From contig MSED01000015.1 in assembly GCA_002099365.1 (NCBI GenBank), positions 3,286,001-3,350,000 on the forward strand: a DNA stretch of 64,000 nucleotides, written 5' to 3'. The translations under genes were made by a program, and so were the position numbers. The notes under the pieces were generated by a model, which searched no databases, was not told where the DNA came from, and was given only the letters and a program-made list of their open reading frames with translations. Position 1 is the first letter of the stretch. Each line of letters begins with the position of its first letter. Source of the DNA: Phialophora verrucosa. Taxonomy: Eukaryota > Ascomycota > Eurotiomycetes > Chaetothyriales > Herpotrichiellaceae. This document shows positions 9,407 through 21,687 of the stretch, piece after piece.

Positions 9407-10186
9407 TCATTGTACAGGCTTCCCCGGCGCGTCTTTCTTCTTGTCCTTCTTCGCATTCATATTCTTCCTCTTCGGACGGCCCTTCTCGGCCGGCTCACAC
9501 AACTTCGGTGCCTCGCCCGTGTATTCAGGCACACCGACCAACTTGCCCACCTCGAAGTATTTCTTATGATTCCTGTAGAACTTTTCCCACTTGCTCACCT
9601 CTGCAAGGACTTTCTTCTTTGCGTCTCGGCGTTCCTTCTCGGCGCGCAGTTTCCTTGCTCCGCTTGAAATGTCCTCGTCCGGGTCGTCTTCCACGGGAAT
9701 GTATATCCACTCCGCGCCTCTCATGTCACCGGTGCGATCTTCGAGGAAACAGCCCGTCACAAACGCTCTCGTGGCATCTCGTCCCGCAAAAACCTCATAG
9801 CTTCCACCCGGTCCGTAGGTGTGTTTCCCTGCGCTGACGTCGAAGATGGTACCGTTTATGGCCAAGTAAATTGGCTTGGAGGGATCCGTGCCGTTGTAGA
9901 GCGCCAGTTGTGTGGGCGTCAGCAGGAGAGGCCCGGTCCACCAGGTTGAGAGTATCGAAGGATTGAGGAACCAAGGATTATAGTTGAAAATGAAGGAGGC
10001 GCCAGAGGTGAGGTAGTAGGAGAGAAGGCATGACGCAAACCCGAGGGTGAGGAGCAGGCGGAGGACGTCGAGCAAGGAGACGACTCGTGAGTTGGTGTCT
10101 TCTGGCTGCTCATCGGCGTTGGCGGCGCCCTTAGATGCTGAGGACGTGACCCTTGGTCCGCGCCGCCGGGTTGTTGAGTCGCTCAT
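9407..10186 (-). CDS. Membrane-anchored cytochrome b5-like (MAPR-type) heme/steroid-binding protein
   Basis: A single exon encodes 259 aa from ATG 10186; the frame is open further upstream but only to a GTG. After a basic, low-complexity N-terminus comes one membrane segment (about residues 36-58, LLDVLRLLLTLGFASCLLSYY). A cytochrome b5-like domain follows with YLAINGTIFDVSAGKHTYGP, GGSYEVFAGRDATRAF and VTGCF, the signature of membrane-associated progesterone-receptor (Dap1) proteins. These bind heme non-covalently and, in yeasts, support sterol-biosynthetic P450s at the ER. The C-terminal third is charged, with a WEKFYRNHKKYFEVGKLVG segment and a Lys-rich tail. It shares a 430-base promoter with the Peroxin-22-like gene. 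The specific substrate is not known. Confidence 0.85.
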   Translation of the reverse strand: MSDSTTRRRGPRVTSSASKGAANADEQPEDTNSRVVSLLDVLRLLLTLGFASCLLSYYLTSGASFIFNYNPWFLNPSILSTWWTGPLLLTPTQLALYNGTDPSKPIYLAINGTIFDVSAGKHTYGPGGSYEVFAGRDATRAFVTGCFLEDRTGDMRGAEWIYIPVEDDPDEDISSGARKLRAEKERRDAKKKVLAEVSKWEKFYRNHKKYFEVGKLVGVPEYTGEAPKLCEPAEKGRPKRKNMNAKKDKKKDAPGKPVQ

Positions 10187-10616
10187 TGTGACTGATCGAC
10201 GAGAAACCACTACAAAAGACACACCAGAGATCAGGCATCGGACACATAAGACCTCTGCTTGTTTACGGAGTCGCCGTCATTGGTTTGTTGCTGGAAGCGA
10301 GTGAGATGTGGGGAAGTTCGTTGGCTCGAGGCTGGGAATCTCAGAAGATGGAGGTGCATCTTCCAGCCACGCGCAATTCAGCTCAACACGCCTTCCCCCC
10401 TCACCCTCGCTTTGCTCCTCCTCCGTCATCTTTCCCTGGTGCTTTCAATGGAACATAGCAAGTCTGTCCTCCAGGCATTTGTTCTCACTGCGTTCTGAAG
10501 CCTCACGGAGATCAGAGGGCCGGACCTCGGCTGGAGAGAAAAGTAAACAAAGGTGCTGCCCGAGCAATTCCAAAGAGCATCGAGACAAGCAGCATCATTG
10601 ACGGACCGATGCAACC
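10187..10616. promoter_or_regulatory. Shared divergent promoter region
   Basis: It separates the start codons of the b5-like gene (minus) and the Peroxin-22-like gene (plus). A CT-rich tract at 10389-10440 may belong to the plus-strand core promoter. Confidence 0.4.
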
Positions 10617-12238
10617 ATGTCGTACTCCTACACGGTAACGGAGCGAAAGCGCAAGACGACCACCTCAGGCGGATACGGCTATTCAGGCTCCAGATCGACA
10701 TTCGGCTACTGGGTGCCGCTCGCCCTGACCGTCACGGCCGCGACAATCGGTCTCGCCGCATGGGTATGGGGGGAGAGGAAAGATGATGAGGAGGATTCCA
10801 GTGAAGATGAACACTACCAGGGAGGTGTGCCTCCGTCAGGGTATACCATGAGCGGAGCTTTACCTCAACATGCACCGCCGCCGGGCGGCTTTCAAGGGCC
10901 TGCGGGACCACCTCAGGAGCCTATGATGCCGGGCCCGCTTCAACCTGGAGGGTTCGGACCGCCGCCTCCGCCAGGAGGGTTCCAAGGACCTCCTTTCCCG
11001 CCAGGCGGATTTCAAGGCGGTCCTCCACCTCCCGGCTGGCGAGGGACCGAAGAGGAGTGGCGCTCTACAGCTCGCTCGACATCCTTGGAACAACAGCAAG
11101 AGACGGGTCTCGTCGCGCGCATGTCGAGCGCATTGGGCTTCGGTCGTTCACCTACACCTTCCGGCGAGCGCTCTCAAGGCCAGAATCCAGGCCAATCGTA
11201 CGACTGGACGAACAGACCTTTCGCATCCGCCACTGCTGCAGCAGGGGCCATGGTCGGTGCTGCGATCAGCACGCTCAGCGGCGGGGGCGGAGAAGGCTAC
11301 GAGGACCACGAGCGGTGGAGCGAGGAGGCAGAACAACGAGACAACGACCGCCAGATCAAGCAGGGCATCAAGAGGCGTGGCACGGCTGATGAATTCTTCT
11401 CTGGAAGTGTGGAACTCCCCCGCTCTGCCTCGATTGCCAGTCGCAAACGGAAGACCGTAGCTGTTGTTGTTTCCGCCGTGGGCGACGCCGACGGAGATGT
11501 CGGCGATCATGCTGTGAGTATTTCCCCCTCGGACCGTTACCCATTAGCTGTGACAGTTGTTGAGCGAGACTGACGAATTGTCCGCAGTCGATCCTCTCCT
11601 ACCTCCCCGAATACATCGACCCCGAAACGACACGCATCTTCGTCCTCATCTACGCTCCCGACCTGAAGACCCACCCCCTAAGCACCTCGCACACCCCCGC
11701 CCGTCGCTCCTCGCAGAGCATGGCCTCCTCGTTCTCCAACATCAGCCAAGCAGACGCACACACCCCGGCCGTGACTCCAGGCGATTTCCCCAACAGCGAC
11801 GGCATCCTCAGTCACGTCGACCCAAAGCCCATCGACGAGTCATCAAGCCTGTTTAAAACGCTCTACAACCAAGCGATCGCCATCGTCGATCGAGACACCA
11901 TGGTCCTACCGTACACGTCGCCCAACGGCCACAAACACATCCTCCGCTCCCTCGCGCCCGAAGTCGTGTATATCCAGGAATCGCTCTGCGGGCGGGACGG
12001 CGAGATCGTGTCCGACTTGTCCGGCTGGGTAAGGCAGACTGTGATTGTGATTGGCGATGAAGGCGGGCACGGCGGCTTGATCGATACGGATGACGAGGGC
12101 AGCGCGGTGGGCGGATATAAACGGGGCGAGAAGTGGTGGCAGAAGGAAGAACGCACAGGCGTTGGAAGACGGGTCGCGGTCGTGGAAAGTCTGAAGATCG
12201 GTGAAGACTGGGAGAGGAGGATCAATGAGAAGGATTAA
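10617..12238 (+). CDS. Peroxin-22-like protein
   Basis: Exons 10617-11513 and 11588-12238 encode 515 aa. The 74-nt intron has GTGAGT..CCGCAG. An N-terminal membrane helix (FGYWVPLALTVTAATIGLAAWVW, residues ~29-51) is followed by an acidic patch, a Pro/Gly-rich repeat region with several PPGGFQGP units (~80-145), and a folded C-terminal half. That half opens with AVVVSAV and has SILSYLPEYIDPETT, IFVLIYAP, APEVVYIQESL and QTVIVIGDEGGHGG. This architecture matches fungal Peroxin-22-like proteins. Pex22 anchors the ubiquitin-conjugating enzyme Pex4 on the peroxisome, for PEX5 recycling. Filamentous-fungal members are much longer than yeast Pex22, as here. The name rests on remembered family features. 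Confidence 0.7.
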
Positions 12239-13392
12239 ATACTCGCCGGTTTTGGATCAGTGGCGCGTTGACCGTCAGCATCTCTTCTTGGGAGCCCTTG
12301 CCGTTCATCCACGTCTGATGACTAGTACAGTACCTCACGCGCAATACGAAGTATGTTCTCTCATGACTCTTCTCGTGCCAACTCTTGCGCCCGTGGATTC
12401 CGATGCGAAGTGAATACCGAGTACGTATGTCTGATTGACTCGCCTGACCTGGGACAGCAGAGCAAATCTATCACGTTTGAGAGCGCCGGCGACTCTAAAT
12501 GTCGCGTTCGAATGTCACCTTCGTCAATCGACCTCACTCGGACAGAGCCAAATTCGACCTAGAATTGCTCCCAAGCAAGTGGCTGACTCGCGCTTGCGGC
12601 TCATCGACGATATCTTTTTGTGGACGCCAACCCCGTGCCGGAAGACCTGTTCCTGCTCTTTGTTCACCGGTAGTTCGATGGATGGGGGTTGGAATGGCGT
12701 CCTTCCTACATAGGTATACCGCGTGTTCACCACGCCGACCTGCAATTCCTGAAATATCACCCTACCAAACGGACCGAGTACGTGGCACGATTGAACCGTC
12801 TGCAATTGGTGCCTTAGCCAGCATTTGCTTTATCTTCACACGCCCACTGGTTGAGAAATTCTGACCAAGACCAAAGGGAGACGCAGAGATGTGAGAGACG
12901 GGAGGGACGATCTGGGACGATGGTGTGTCGGCAAAGTTGCCGCAAGAGCGAATGAGCGCGGCCTTCGCGGAGCTTCATCTACTCACCTTCGCTTCCCTAA
13001 TACTCTATTCCTCTGCATTGAATATTACGTCCCGCGAACTTGCATTTGATACTCTTGAAAGTTGCAGTGGGCTTATCTATGACGGAAGAAAGGAAGCCTG
13101 TCCTTCAAATCCGTGCGGTAACTTGAGAGAAAATTAAAGTACCAGTCTCATGCCTCAACTTTTCCATTTTCTGTGAAACTCACTACTCGGGTTTCCGGCC
13201 TACGACTGATCAACCCTAGGGGTCTGTTCGAGTAAACAAGCATTGAGCACTTGCGAGAGGCATAGTCTCGCAATTCACTGTTACGGCTGTTCCATGGTCC
13301 ACCAATACCCTGGTAGATATCTCTCAGGCGCAGCGCCAAACTTGTAATCAGCAGCTTGGGCTCCTCTTGGTGGATTCGGCTTCAAAGGTCTA
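12239..13392. other. Intergenic gap
   Basis: It is downstream of the Peroxin-22-like gene and upstream of the Zn2Cys6 regulator. Small open frames only; nothing recognised. Confidence 0.45.
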
Positions 13393-15234
13393 ATGCCAAA
13401 CCCAGGTGGGTTGTATCGCGGCTGCGGTGCCTGCCGTAGTAGGAAAGTGAAGGTCAACTTGGCCATCGACTTCGCTAGGAAGGACCGCTAACGTCCACAG
13501 TGCGATCAGACGTTCCCATCATGCAGGCAGTGCGTCAAGTCGCGAATTGACTGTCCCGGAGTACGTGGAGTGGCCGATGTCATGTTCCGGGATGAGACTT
13601 CGAAGGTGGTTCAGAAGGTGGCCCAAGTAGAAGGCCTGCCTTGCGGCTTGTTACCCTCAGCACACGCCCAGGACCATAAATCGGGCGAATCTACATGGGG
13701 CAAATGCGGTCAAGCTGGAGCTTTCGACGATCCTCTCGCTCTAAACATTCCTGGTGACATCTCTGCGATTAAGGAGGAGTTCTTGGTGTCAGACTCTGCG
13801 TCCGGTCGTCCAGATCCGCCGGCCGTCCTCACGGATAACGCAAAATCACTGCACAGCTTAGTCCATGTGAGCCTGCCCGGGGTGGAGATACTGACCCAAT
13901 ATCTCTTCGACCAGATTGTCATGTCTGAGACCTGGCTTTCTCTTTTGCCACCTCTGTACTCACACTCTGGTGAAAAGAGTGCACTGAGGTACTCCATTCA
14001 TGCGGCTTCGCTGTTCTTGATGGCAAATCAGACCGGTGATCATACAGCCATGGCGCGTGCTCGCCAATCCTACGGACGAAGCCTGAGCCTGCTGAACATT
14101 GATTTGGGCCATCAGACTGAAAAACTGAAAGACGAGACTTTCTGTACCATTCTCGTTCTCCACTTGATAAACGTGAGCAGGAGCCGCAAAATCCATACTG
14201 CTGAAAGGAAAATGACTAAAATCCGTCGCAGGATATAGCAGGTGAACGTTCATTGTCTTCGGGTTCACACCTGAAAGCCTGTAATGCACTCTTGCTCCAA
14301 AGGAATAACCATCAGCATCCGGCTTCAAATAATTGCAAGATTGCAAATTCACTAGTCATCCAATCGGTATGCTTGTCCTCTCGCTGCTGGATTCGAATGC
14401 GACTAACCGACCGGGCAGCAAGCTTACGTCCTGAAATACTACCAAGACTGCTCCGACCTATATGCTGAGCAAGTCTGCTGTTGCGCTTCCGCACAGCCTG
14501 CTGCACAAATCCTACGGCAGTGCCTGGCGATCGGAAAGCTGCGCACCACGGTTGCCACTATGCGTGCCCTCAACTATGAATGCGACACTGCAACTGAAAG
14601 CCATTGGTACAAGGCGCTGCGAGAGGCACATGCGATTGATCTGAGGTTCCTCGAATGGGAGCATGACCTGACGGAGCGGTGGCACCGCAAAACCGCCACC
14701 CACAAACTATCAAGCATGCTAGAGGTCAACATCGACTTTTACAGCGACATTCAGGTTGGAAAAGTGTGGAATCAATACCGCTGCGCCCGCATTGTTCTGC
14801 ACGAAGTAATGATCGAGATCTTGGAGAACCTCATCGCGATCAATACTTGTTCCAGACACGAGCTGGTCTATAGCATCAAGCAATCCGCACAGACGATCAC
14901 CACCATGTTGTCAGCGATATGTGACAGTATACCTTTCCATCTCCAGCAAGTGGATTCTTACGGCAGGCTGGTCACACAGACCTCTCAACGAGTTCTAGGA
15001 GGAGAACACCTTCTGTGGCCATTAGATGTCGTCTTTCACAACCAATGGAGCAACGAGTACCAACGGAGCCAGGCGCGCAAAGCACTTGAAGAAATCGGCA
15101 CATGTTTTGGCCTCCGGCAGGCATCGATATCAATTCAGCTCGGAAACGGCTCGCCAAATCTTTCCAACGCTTTCTTGGACTCAAATCCCTCTCCACATTT
15201 GCCGCAGAGCTGTCTGGCAATTTTGGCTCCCTGA
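13393..15234 (+). CDS. Zn2Cys6 transcription factor
   Basis: Four exons (13393-13452, 13501-14172, 14232-14366, 14419-15234) encode 560 aa. The first intron (13453-13500) splits the zinc cluster right after RKVK, a position often seen in this family. Its donor is the weaker GTCAAC, but the branch GCTAAC and acceptor CACAG are good. The six cysteines fall at residues 11, 14, 21, 28, 31 and 38 (CGAC, CDQTFPSC, QC, DCPG). The body matches fungal-specific transcription-factor domain 2, with TQYLFDQIVMSETWLSLLPP and RALNYECDTATESHWY. It is expected to bind CGG-type DNA sites in the nucleus. The gene is convergent with the flavoprotein at 15855-17435, so it may regulate that gene and the amidohydrolase beyond it; this is inferred from proximity only. 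Confidence 0.88.
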
Positions 15235-15854
15235 GTGTTTGCAGGGGATCTTGCCGGACATGGGTTCGAATCTCTCCAACATCTTGCAAAAATACACTCG
15301 AGTGCACTCAGACCCGATCTATTCAGATTTTGGGCCGACTGAATGTCTGGCTGACTGGCGTGAGCTCTGTCGGCATGCATGCATGGTTGAAATATGTCCA
15401 ACATGCAAACCGCCGCTCGGTCGAAACCTCGCTTTGTGACGCCTCCCTTCGTAACATGCATCCATCCCCCTTTGCCAATTGGAGGGAGTACGTACGAGGC
15501 AAGAGCAATCAATGACGATCACTCTTGATACTCCGGACGCGGTACTGGATGATTTCATACGTTCTGCGAGTAATCCGTACTTCCTGGTGGTTATTGGACG
15601 AAATGTTGACTTTTAACCTCCACACTCCGCACTCCACACTCTACAAATCGGTACGCTAGCCTATTCCGTATGGACAGATACTTCTGACCTGGGGAATGCG
15701 GTTCACTCAACCATTCTCACGATCCGAGTATCGTTTCATGCCTCGGCAGTGCAGTACCGGAAATGAACGAATCTGCCGGATCTCCGCGATAACCGGCCGT
15801 GCTACATAATTGACATACCGGACATACCACACAGTACTCAGAGCACCAGCCAAA
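15235..15854. other. Convergent intergenic region
   Basis: It holds the 3' ends of the regulator and the flavoprotein. Open frames here overlap on both strands without protein-like features. Confidence 0.45.
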
Positions 15855-17435
15855 CTACAATCTCGCCTTATCCAGCTTCAGCTGGTTTGCTATGGCTGTT
15901 CCCGCGATTCGACCGAACGTCAAGGAACGAAGGACCGTGGTCATCGGCGGGTACTGTGTTACGAGGTTAGGGTTGGGTGTACTGTATTATCGAAGCGCTG
16001 ATGGATGCTTACCTCATGGTAGAAGGCCCCAGTGAGCTCTCCCGCGGCATATAAGCCGGGGATGGGGACGTTGTTGCCGGCCACGACGCGGGAGTCGAGG
16101 TCTGTCTTCAAGCCGCCGTACGTGAAGGTGAGGGTGGTTTTGAGGGGGAAGCCGTAGAAAGGGGGACTGGCGATGGGATTGGCCCAGTTACTCTTGTTCG
16201 GCGAAAGTCCCGTGGTGGCCTTGCCGTCAAACTTCATGGTGTCCCATTCCTTGTCGTTGCACGCGGCGTTGTACTTCTGGACCGTGTCTTCCAGCCTGGA
16301 AGGGTCGAGGCCCAGCTTCGCGGCCAGCTCTGCGATGGTCTCTCCTTCCTCGGGCGGGAGGTCGGTGGTCTCGTAGACCCAGCCCGGGCGGAACTTGTCC
16401 GACACGGCCTTATCGAAGATGAGGTACGCCTCGTTGTTCTGGTCGCGCCAGGTCTCGAGCGCGATCATCTCGAACGTCGCGAAGAGGTGGCGCTTGCCTT
16501 CGTCGTAGAAGCGTTTGCAGTCGCCGTTCACGACGATGCCGTAGCAGTGGCCCCAGATCACGGCATCAGGCTTGCTGGTGCGCGCGTCGACCATCTCACT
16601 GTGGATGCCGTCGAAGGCACCCGACGTCGCGGCCCCGACTTCCAGAGCCATGCGCAGACCGGCGCCCCGGTTGTGCACAAGACCCGGCGCGATCAAGGGG
16701 AGGGACTGCGTCCGCGGACCGACGTACTTGGCTAGCATCTCCTGGTTGCCCTCGAAGCCGCCGCAGGCGAGCATGACGTTGGAGCCTAGAACGTCGTGGA
16801 GACGGCCGTCGCTCTTCCGGACTTTGACGCCGGTCACTTCTCCAGCGTCGTTGGTCAGCAGCTTTTCTGCCTGCGTCTCCCACATGATGTTCAGGCCGTC
16901 GAACTGGCCCATATGGCCGAAATAGTTCTGAACTATCGCGAGGCCGCCGCCCTCGGGCGTGGCGTAGTACTGGTTGGTATCTAATTCGAGGAGGACGTTC
17001 TTCTCATCTAGAAAAAATCCGATCGAGATATATGTCAGTCACCACAGCCAGGCAAGGGCTTATGGTAGGGAAATGCTGCTACAAGGAGTTCAACTGACGG
17101 TGATGGTTTATCTTGACCCCGTGCTCGAGTAGGTACGCCATCGTCTTCGGAACCTCCACGTACATCTTTGCGCAGTAGTCCTTGTCGTGGAGGCCTTGGC
17201 TAACCCGGTCCATCTCATTGACCCATGCTGGGTCAAGGTTGTTGTCCTTGTCCAGTCTCAGGTACGCGGATGTCCAGCGCGAGGCGCCACATCTCTCACC
17301 GTCCTTGCCGCTTTCGACGATGAGCACGCGCCCGGGTTTGCTCTGCGCTTTGCATGTCTCCAGAAAGGCGAGGGCAGTGGCGGAGCCGGCAAAGCCAGAC
17401 CCGATAACGATGAGATCGTAAGTGTTTCCAGACAT
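15855..17435 (-). CDS. FAD-dependent dehydrogenase, fumarate-reductase/tricarballylate-dehydrogenase-like
   Basis: Three exons on the complement (17435-17099, 17007-16013, 15953-15855) encode 476 aa. The N-terminal Rossmann motif is IVIGSGFAGSA (residues 9-19). The mid region has GGGLAIVQNYFG, MLACGGFEGN and APGLVHNRGAGL. The C-terminal FAD loop is GLYAAGELTGAFYHE. The last intron (16012-15954, 59 nt) falls exactly after this motif, and the final exon supplies YPPMTTVLRSLTFGRIAG, as in bacterial TcuA and 3-ketosteroid-dehydrogenase relatives. The FAD-binding-2 fold is clear. The substrate is unknown; carboxylate or cyclic-ketone oxidation are the usual options. It lies in the same orientation as the amidohydrolase upstream, 736 bases away. 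Confidence 0.88.
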
Positions 17436-18171
17436 GATTGGATGAGAAAATGGTCAGGCTTGAGCTGGATGGAGGGGTTTGATCAAGAGTGCCAGGAGGC
17501 GTAGACCAACATAACCCCGACTTATATGCCTTTTCACCCGCCATGGTTCTACCAGCAAGTCTGTCTGTCTCCGCTTGGGAGCAGCCCACAGGAAGTTCCA
17601 AATGATCATGAAAAGTCCACGAGTCACTCGGGGCCTGCGTCCTATGGCCTGAACATGGCTCGACATTGGTGCATCTGTTCGTATTCTGAGCGGGATTTCT
17701 TGTAGCACCTCCTCTTGAAGGCGGGGCCCCGCAATCGCAACGACTGTAACAGCCAGGGTTTGATGCCCTCGGCTTCAACTTCATGCCCGTGGAATCCCCT
17801 GAAGATCTGGGAGGGTTAGTCGATGCAGGAGTGGTGTTCGCCTCATTCGGCTAGACTACCGGCAAGGCTCATGGTTTGTAGTGTCAAGTCGCGAAACGAG
17901 ATGCTAACGGGGCAAAGCCAAGTAATGCGGAGACAAGCGACGAAGAGTAAGACTGCAAATGTCTCTGGCGATCGACCCCATGTTCCCGTCTTGCGTCTGG
18001 GAATTCCCGAATGCCGCGGCTTGGACAACCCATCGTGTAAGCTCTCAGTTCCTGGAGGAGGAGGCCGCTGGCCTAAGGACTATCCTGTGAATCAACCCGA
18101 GAGACGCTGCACATGGATCATCTGGTGTAGATATTTGCATTTACTGAGGAAAGGTAAATTGCTGTTTCCTT
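17436..18171. other. Intergenic gap
   Basis: It lies between two minus-strand genes and probably contains the promoter of the flavoprotein gene. No gene is supported. Confidence 0.45.
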
Positions 18172-19801
18172 TCAGACTAGCAAGTCTGCACCCGCCTGTG
18201 CGCCCCAAAGCTTGAGTATCTCTGCCTTCGCAACATCCATATCACAAGAGTCTATTCTCCGCTGTATTTGTAGCCTCGCCCTTCTCAGCTGTTCCGCTAC
18301 TGCAGCCCATGGGATGCTTCCATGGTTAAATGTGGCAATGACGTCCTCACTGCCGTCCCAGACATCAGGGCCACGGAAGGAAACATTGACCAGACGACCT
18401 CCCTCCTTGAGGAGCTTGCCGCCCACAATGACGGTGTCAATCTCCTGCACACCAGCGTGTCTCACTACCGCTGCGACGGGATCATGCTCATACGCGCAAC
18501 ACATAGCAGGGGTGTTGCCGTCGATGATGAGGATGTCTGCCGCCTTGCCCTCGACTAAGCTGCCGGTCGTGTCGGAAACACCTGCGGCTCGTGCTCCCAG
18601 TATAGTTGCCAGATTGAAAGCATGTTCTGTTGTAGGCTCAATACACCTGGGGAAATTGCCATCGGCCAAGATCTGAGAGTTGCGGTGCGATCTCGATACT
18701 GCAAGACCGACTTGCATGGCGTGAAGCAAGCTTGCGGGGTTGTTAGAATGGCCTGTCCCGGGCATACAGTCAGTGGCTTTTCGTCCACAGACGAGCTGGA
18801 ATCAACACATACAGTCGGCGCCGATGGAGGCACGCACGTCTTTCCGGAAGCCTATGATCTCTCCGTGAGCCATTTGAGATTCCGTTGCAGGAGTCGTAGA
18901 GACAAAGGCTCCCGACTCCTGCAAGATCTGCAATTCTTCTTCAGTTGACCCGGTCGCGTGAGAGAGGATGATATCAGGCTTGAGAAGTCCGTATTGCTTA
19001 AGTGCTTTGGGCACAGACAGTCCCATACCTGCACATCGTCAGAGCCAGACGAGCGAACCGGCTCGCATGCACAACCAGCTTCTTACCTGCTATGTTGTTC
19101 CTGCGCCAATGCGACGTGATCACTTTGGCCCCGGCTTTTCGTGCGCTTTCAAAAATGTGTATCACGTCCTCAGCCGGCAACGTATATGAATCGAAGCCAA
19201 ACCCGACGGCCACCTTGCCGTGAGACTGCCGACACTGCTTCTCGAGGTCACCCAAGAGCGGGAAGAACCAGTCCGGCAGCAGCTGACCGTTGGCAACGAC
19301 TTGGGTGTCCCACCTGTCGAGGCGAGGTGTCAAGCTTAAGCAGAACACGGATCGTACGCCGGCAGTGAGAGTGGCCGCAAACCCGGCGAGGCCATGGCTG
19401 GCTGAGTATGCCATATGAGCGTGGTCGACAATGCAGGTTGTTCCTCCGTCAATGGCCTCGAGCAAGCCTCCCAACTCGCCCCAAAAGACATCGACTGCCG
19501 TGTAGTTGAACGGCTGCCAGTTCCCTTTCGCCGTATAGTCGAGCAGGGTGTCGTCAGTATGTCTCCCTTTCAACTGCGTCTGCCAGACATGGTGATGCGT
19601 GTCGACAAAGCCCGGCGAGACTACTTTGCCACAACAGTCTATCACTTTGGTATGCTCGCTGGCCACTAGACCTTTCCCGATTTTGCTGATGAGCTCTCCC
19701 TCTATCAGAAGGTCTGTGTCCTGGAGCACACGGATCCTGTCATCCTCCCCGTGCTGAAGGATTGTACCTCCTCTCAGAAGAATGAACTCAGCGTCAGCCA
19801 T
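18172..19801 (-). CDS. Amidohydrolase, cytosine-deaminase/chlorohydrolase-like
   Basis: Three exons on the complement (19801-19087, 19028-18813, 18752-18172) encode 503 aa, starting at an internal ATG. The metal site opens with DTHHH at residues 67-71, and SHWRRNN and LSHATG supply later ligand positions. The second intron (18812-18753) splits a Cys codon, restoring GADCHSNNPASLLHAM with the essential Asp. The C-terminal LATILGARAAGV, VEGKAADILIIDGN and VIVGGKLLKEGG are hallmarks of the ATZ/TRZ/SsnA group. These enzymes hydrolyse amino or chloro groups on ring compounds such as purines, cytosine or triazines. Cytosolic location is expected. Its neighbours suggest a small catabolic group for a nitrogenous ring compound, which is inference. 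Confidence 0.88.
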
Positions 19802-21687
19802 TGTTGACGTAGAAATATTCAATCCATCGGCCTCTCGACGAGGCAATGGTTATTCGGAAGACTGTGTTTGTGTCGGATTATTTCAGGAGATTCGGATAGG
19901 AGGGTCCAGGAAGTGGAGGAACAGGAGCGGACTGCACCATCCATCCCTTGTGCAGACCTCGTCATGTCTAATCTGCCAGAGAGACCTCCAAGACCCCAGC
20001 TGTTCATTTGGATCTCCGTCCATGACAGCCAGCGGGGTCAGCCGAAGGCGGAGAATGAGCGAATCTCCCAAGCTTATGCCGTGTGTCGGTAGCCTAGCCG
20101 GTTTCTGACTAGGGGGACGCCTGGGGCCCCTACACCATCCCTGCATGTCTTGTCGATAATTGTGAAGGCTTCAGTCAAGTCAACAAATCAAGGCGGAACT
20201 GCCTCGACACGGTGAAAATCGAAACACAAAACACCATCTAGATAGCTAGGCGGTTCTAAACGACAGAAGCTAGACTTGGTTTGATGGACCAGAGAAAGCA
20301 TAAAATAATGAACGGTGCGCGTAAAAATCAGAGACTTCAATGCTGGGAACAACTTTGCACAGTAGTGGTAAGAGGCAAAACGAAGAATTTGAAGTCCCTG
20401 TTATCCCAGAAACTAGAATCAATGGACGCTGATGTTGTCGGGCATTTGATCCATCGTGAGCGCCTCTTCCGGATTACCTGGAGTCTGTCTAGTCGTGGTA
20501 CTTCTCGAAGATCTACATCGCTTGGCCTACAGCGGAATTGGGGGGCGTGCATAATCAATCATACATAAATCGCCTACTAAATGCGGTGATGTTGTGCATT
20601 GGCATCACATTGCCTATGCACGATCAGGCGACTTTAGGGGACCATTCGACTCCTTCTCTCCTTAAACCCTGACTTTGACCGGCAGTGGACAAGGCGCTGT
20701 AGTCAGGTCTTCAAAGGCTTTCCTGGCAGTTCAGACTGGAGAAGGAGTCGTTCCGTGCGCCCATCACGGCCACGCTTCCCTCGATACTGTCTTAAATGGC
20801 ATAGTCCTCGTCGATTTAACCCGCGACGACTGCTGCTGCGGACGCTGTGGAATCTTTCTGGTGGAGGTGGCGTTCGACGTCCAACATTTGCATCACATCA
20901 TTGCCTTTGACATGCGGTTTGATCACGCCAGGCGAAGTACGCTCTCCAGTTTCCCGAAACCGGCCAGATGGTTCGTTCAGAGACAGTGGAACACGGTTCG
21001 TGTCGGCAGTGGACCAATACAACATAATCCTGCATGTCCTCCTAAGAGGAGGATGTCTGCGCTGACCAGCAATACGAAGCTTTGGAACCGGATCAGTGCT
21101 GTTGCTCGAAACCGCACGTCTTATGGGCACGGCCTCGATCAACCATTCTAAGTAAAAAGAGTATACTCTTTTAATACTGTGAAATTGAACGAGGAGAGAG
21201 TATAGTAAACAGCGGGGCGCGCACACAACAGATAAGCGTGTGCGCCTTAGTGCGTTGAAAGTGAGAGGGAGGGAGAGACAGGGTGAGTTGGAAGGTGACA
21301 ATCTTAAAAGCGGCGAGCGGATTTTCCCTCGCTTGAGCCGTAATGCCAAGCAAACTCTATTCCGACCTTGCGGCGACTGCGACGATACTGCGACTGCCCG
21401 TCGCCAGCCAAACTGATCTCGACACATTCATTCATTTCGACCCCATATCCCACAGTCTCTTCGCCGCCGTCATCTCCAGGACGTCTTCGTTCTAGATATC
21501 GAGTGACTTTCGTCCGCCTACCCTTTCCGAACGAAACCCGTCCGACCTCTGCCCCTCATGATGCGCGTTTGTTCCCTAGCGTCGCATCACGGCCGAGGAT
21601 CTTGTAAGGGGATCTCATCTCCTTCCGAGTGAAGGTTTCACTGCCCGAAGATTCAGTCGCACCTTCTGCGCCTGGGTACAGCCCATC
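19802..21687. other. Long intergenic region upstream of spt20
   Basis: It holds the upstream regions of the amidohydrolase (minus) and spt20 (plus). An 18-bp palindrome lies at 21155-21172, a purine-rich stretch at 21190-21290, and TTAAAAGCGGCG near 21304. Open frames at 20675-21151 and on its complement show no recognisable domains. Confidence 0.4.
21155..21172. repeat. 18-bp perfect palindrome
   Basis: AAAAGAGTATACTCTTTT reads identically on both strands, centred between 21163 and 21164, about 515 bases upstream of the spt20 ATG. It could be a dimeric-factor site or chance. Confidence 0.6.

Noticed and set aside
15250..15290. GGGTTCGAATCTC resembling a tRNA T-arm
   Set aside because: The flanking stem does not pair, and no anticodon or acceptor stem could be placed around it.
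20675..21151. 158-aa plus-strand frame, and an overlapping 203-aa frame on the complement
   Set aside because: Both occupy the same bases, have unlike-protein composition and no motif. They are probably chance in GC-balanced intergenic DNA.
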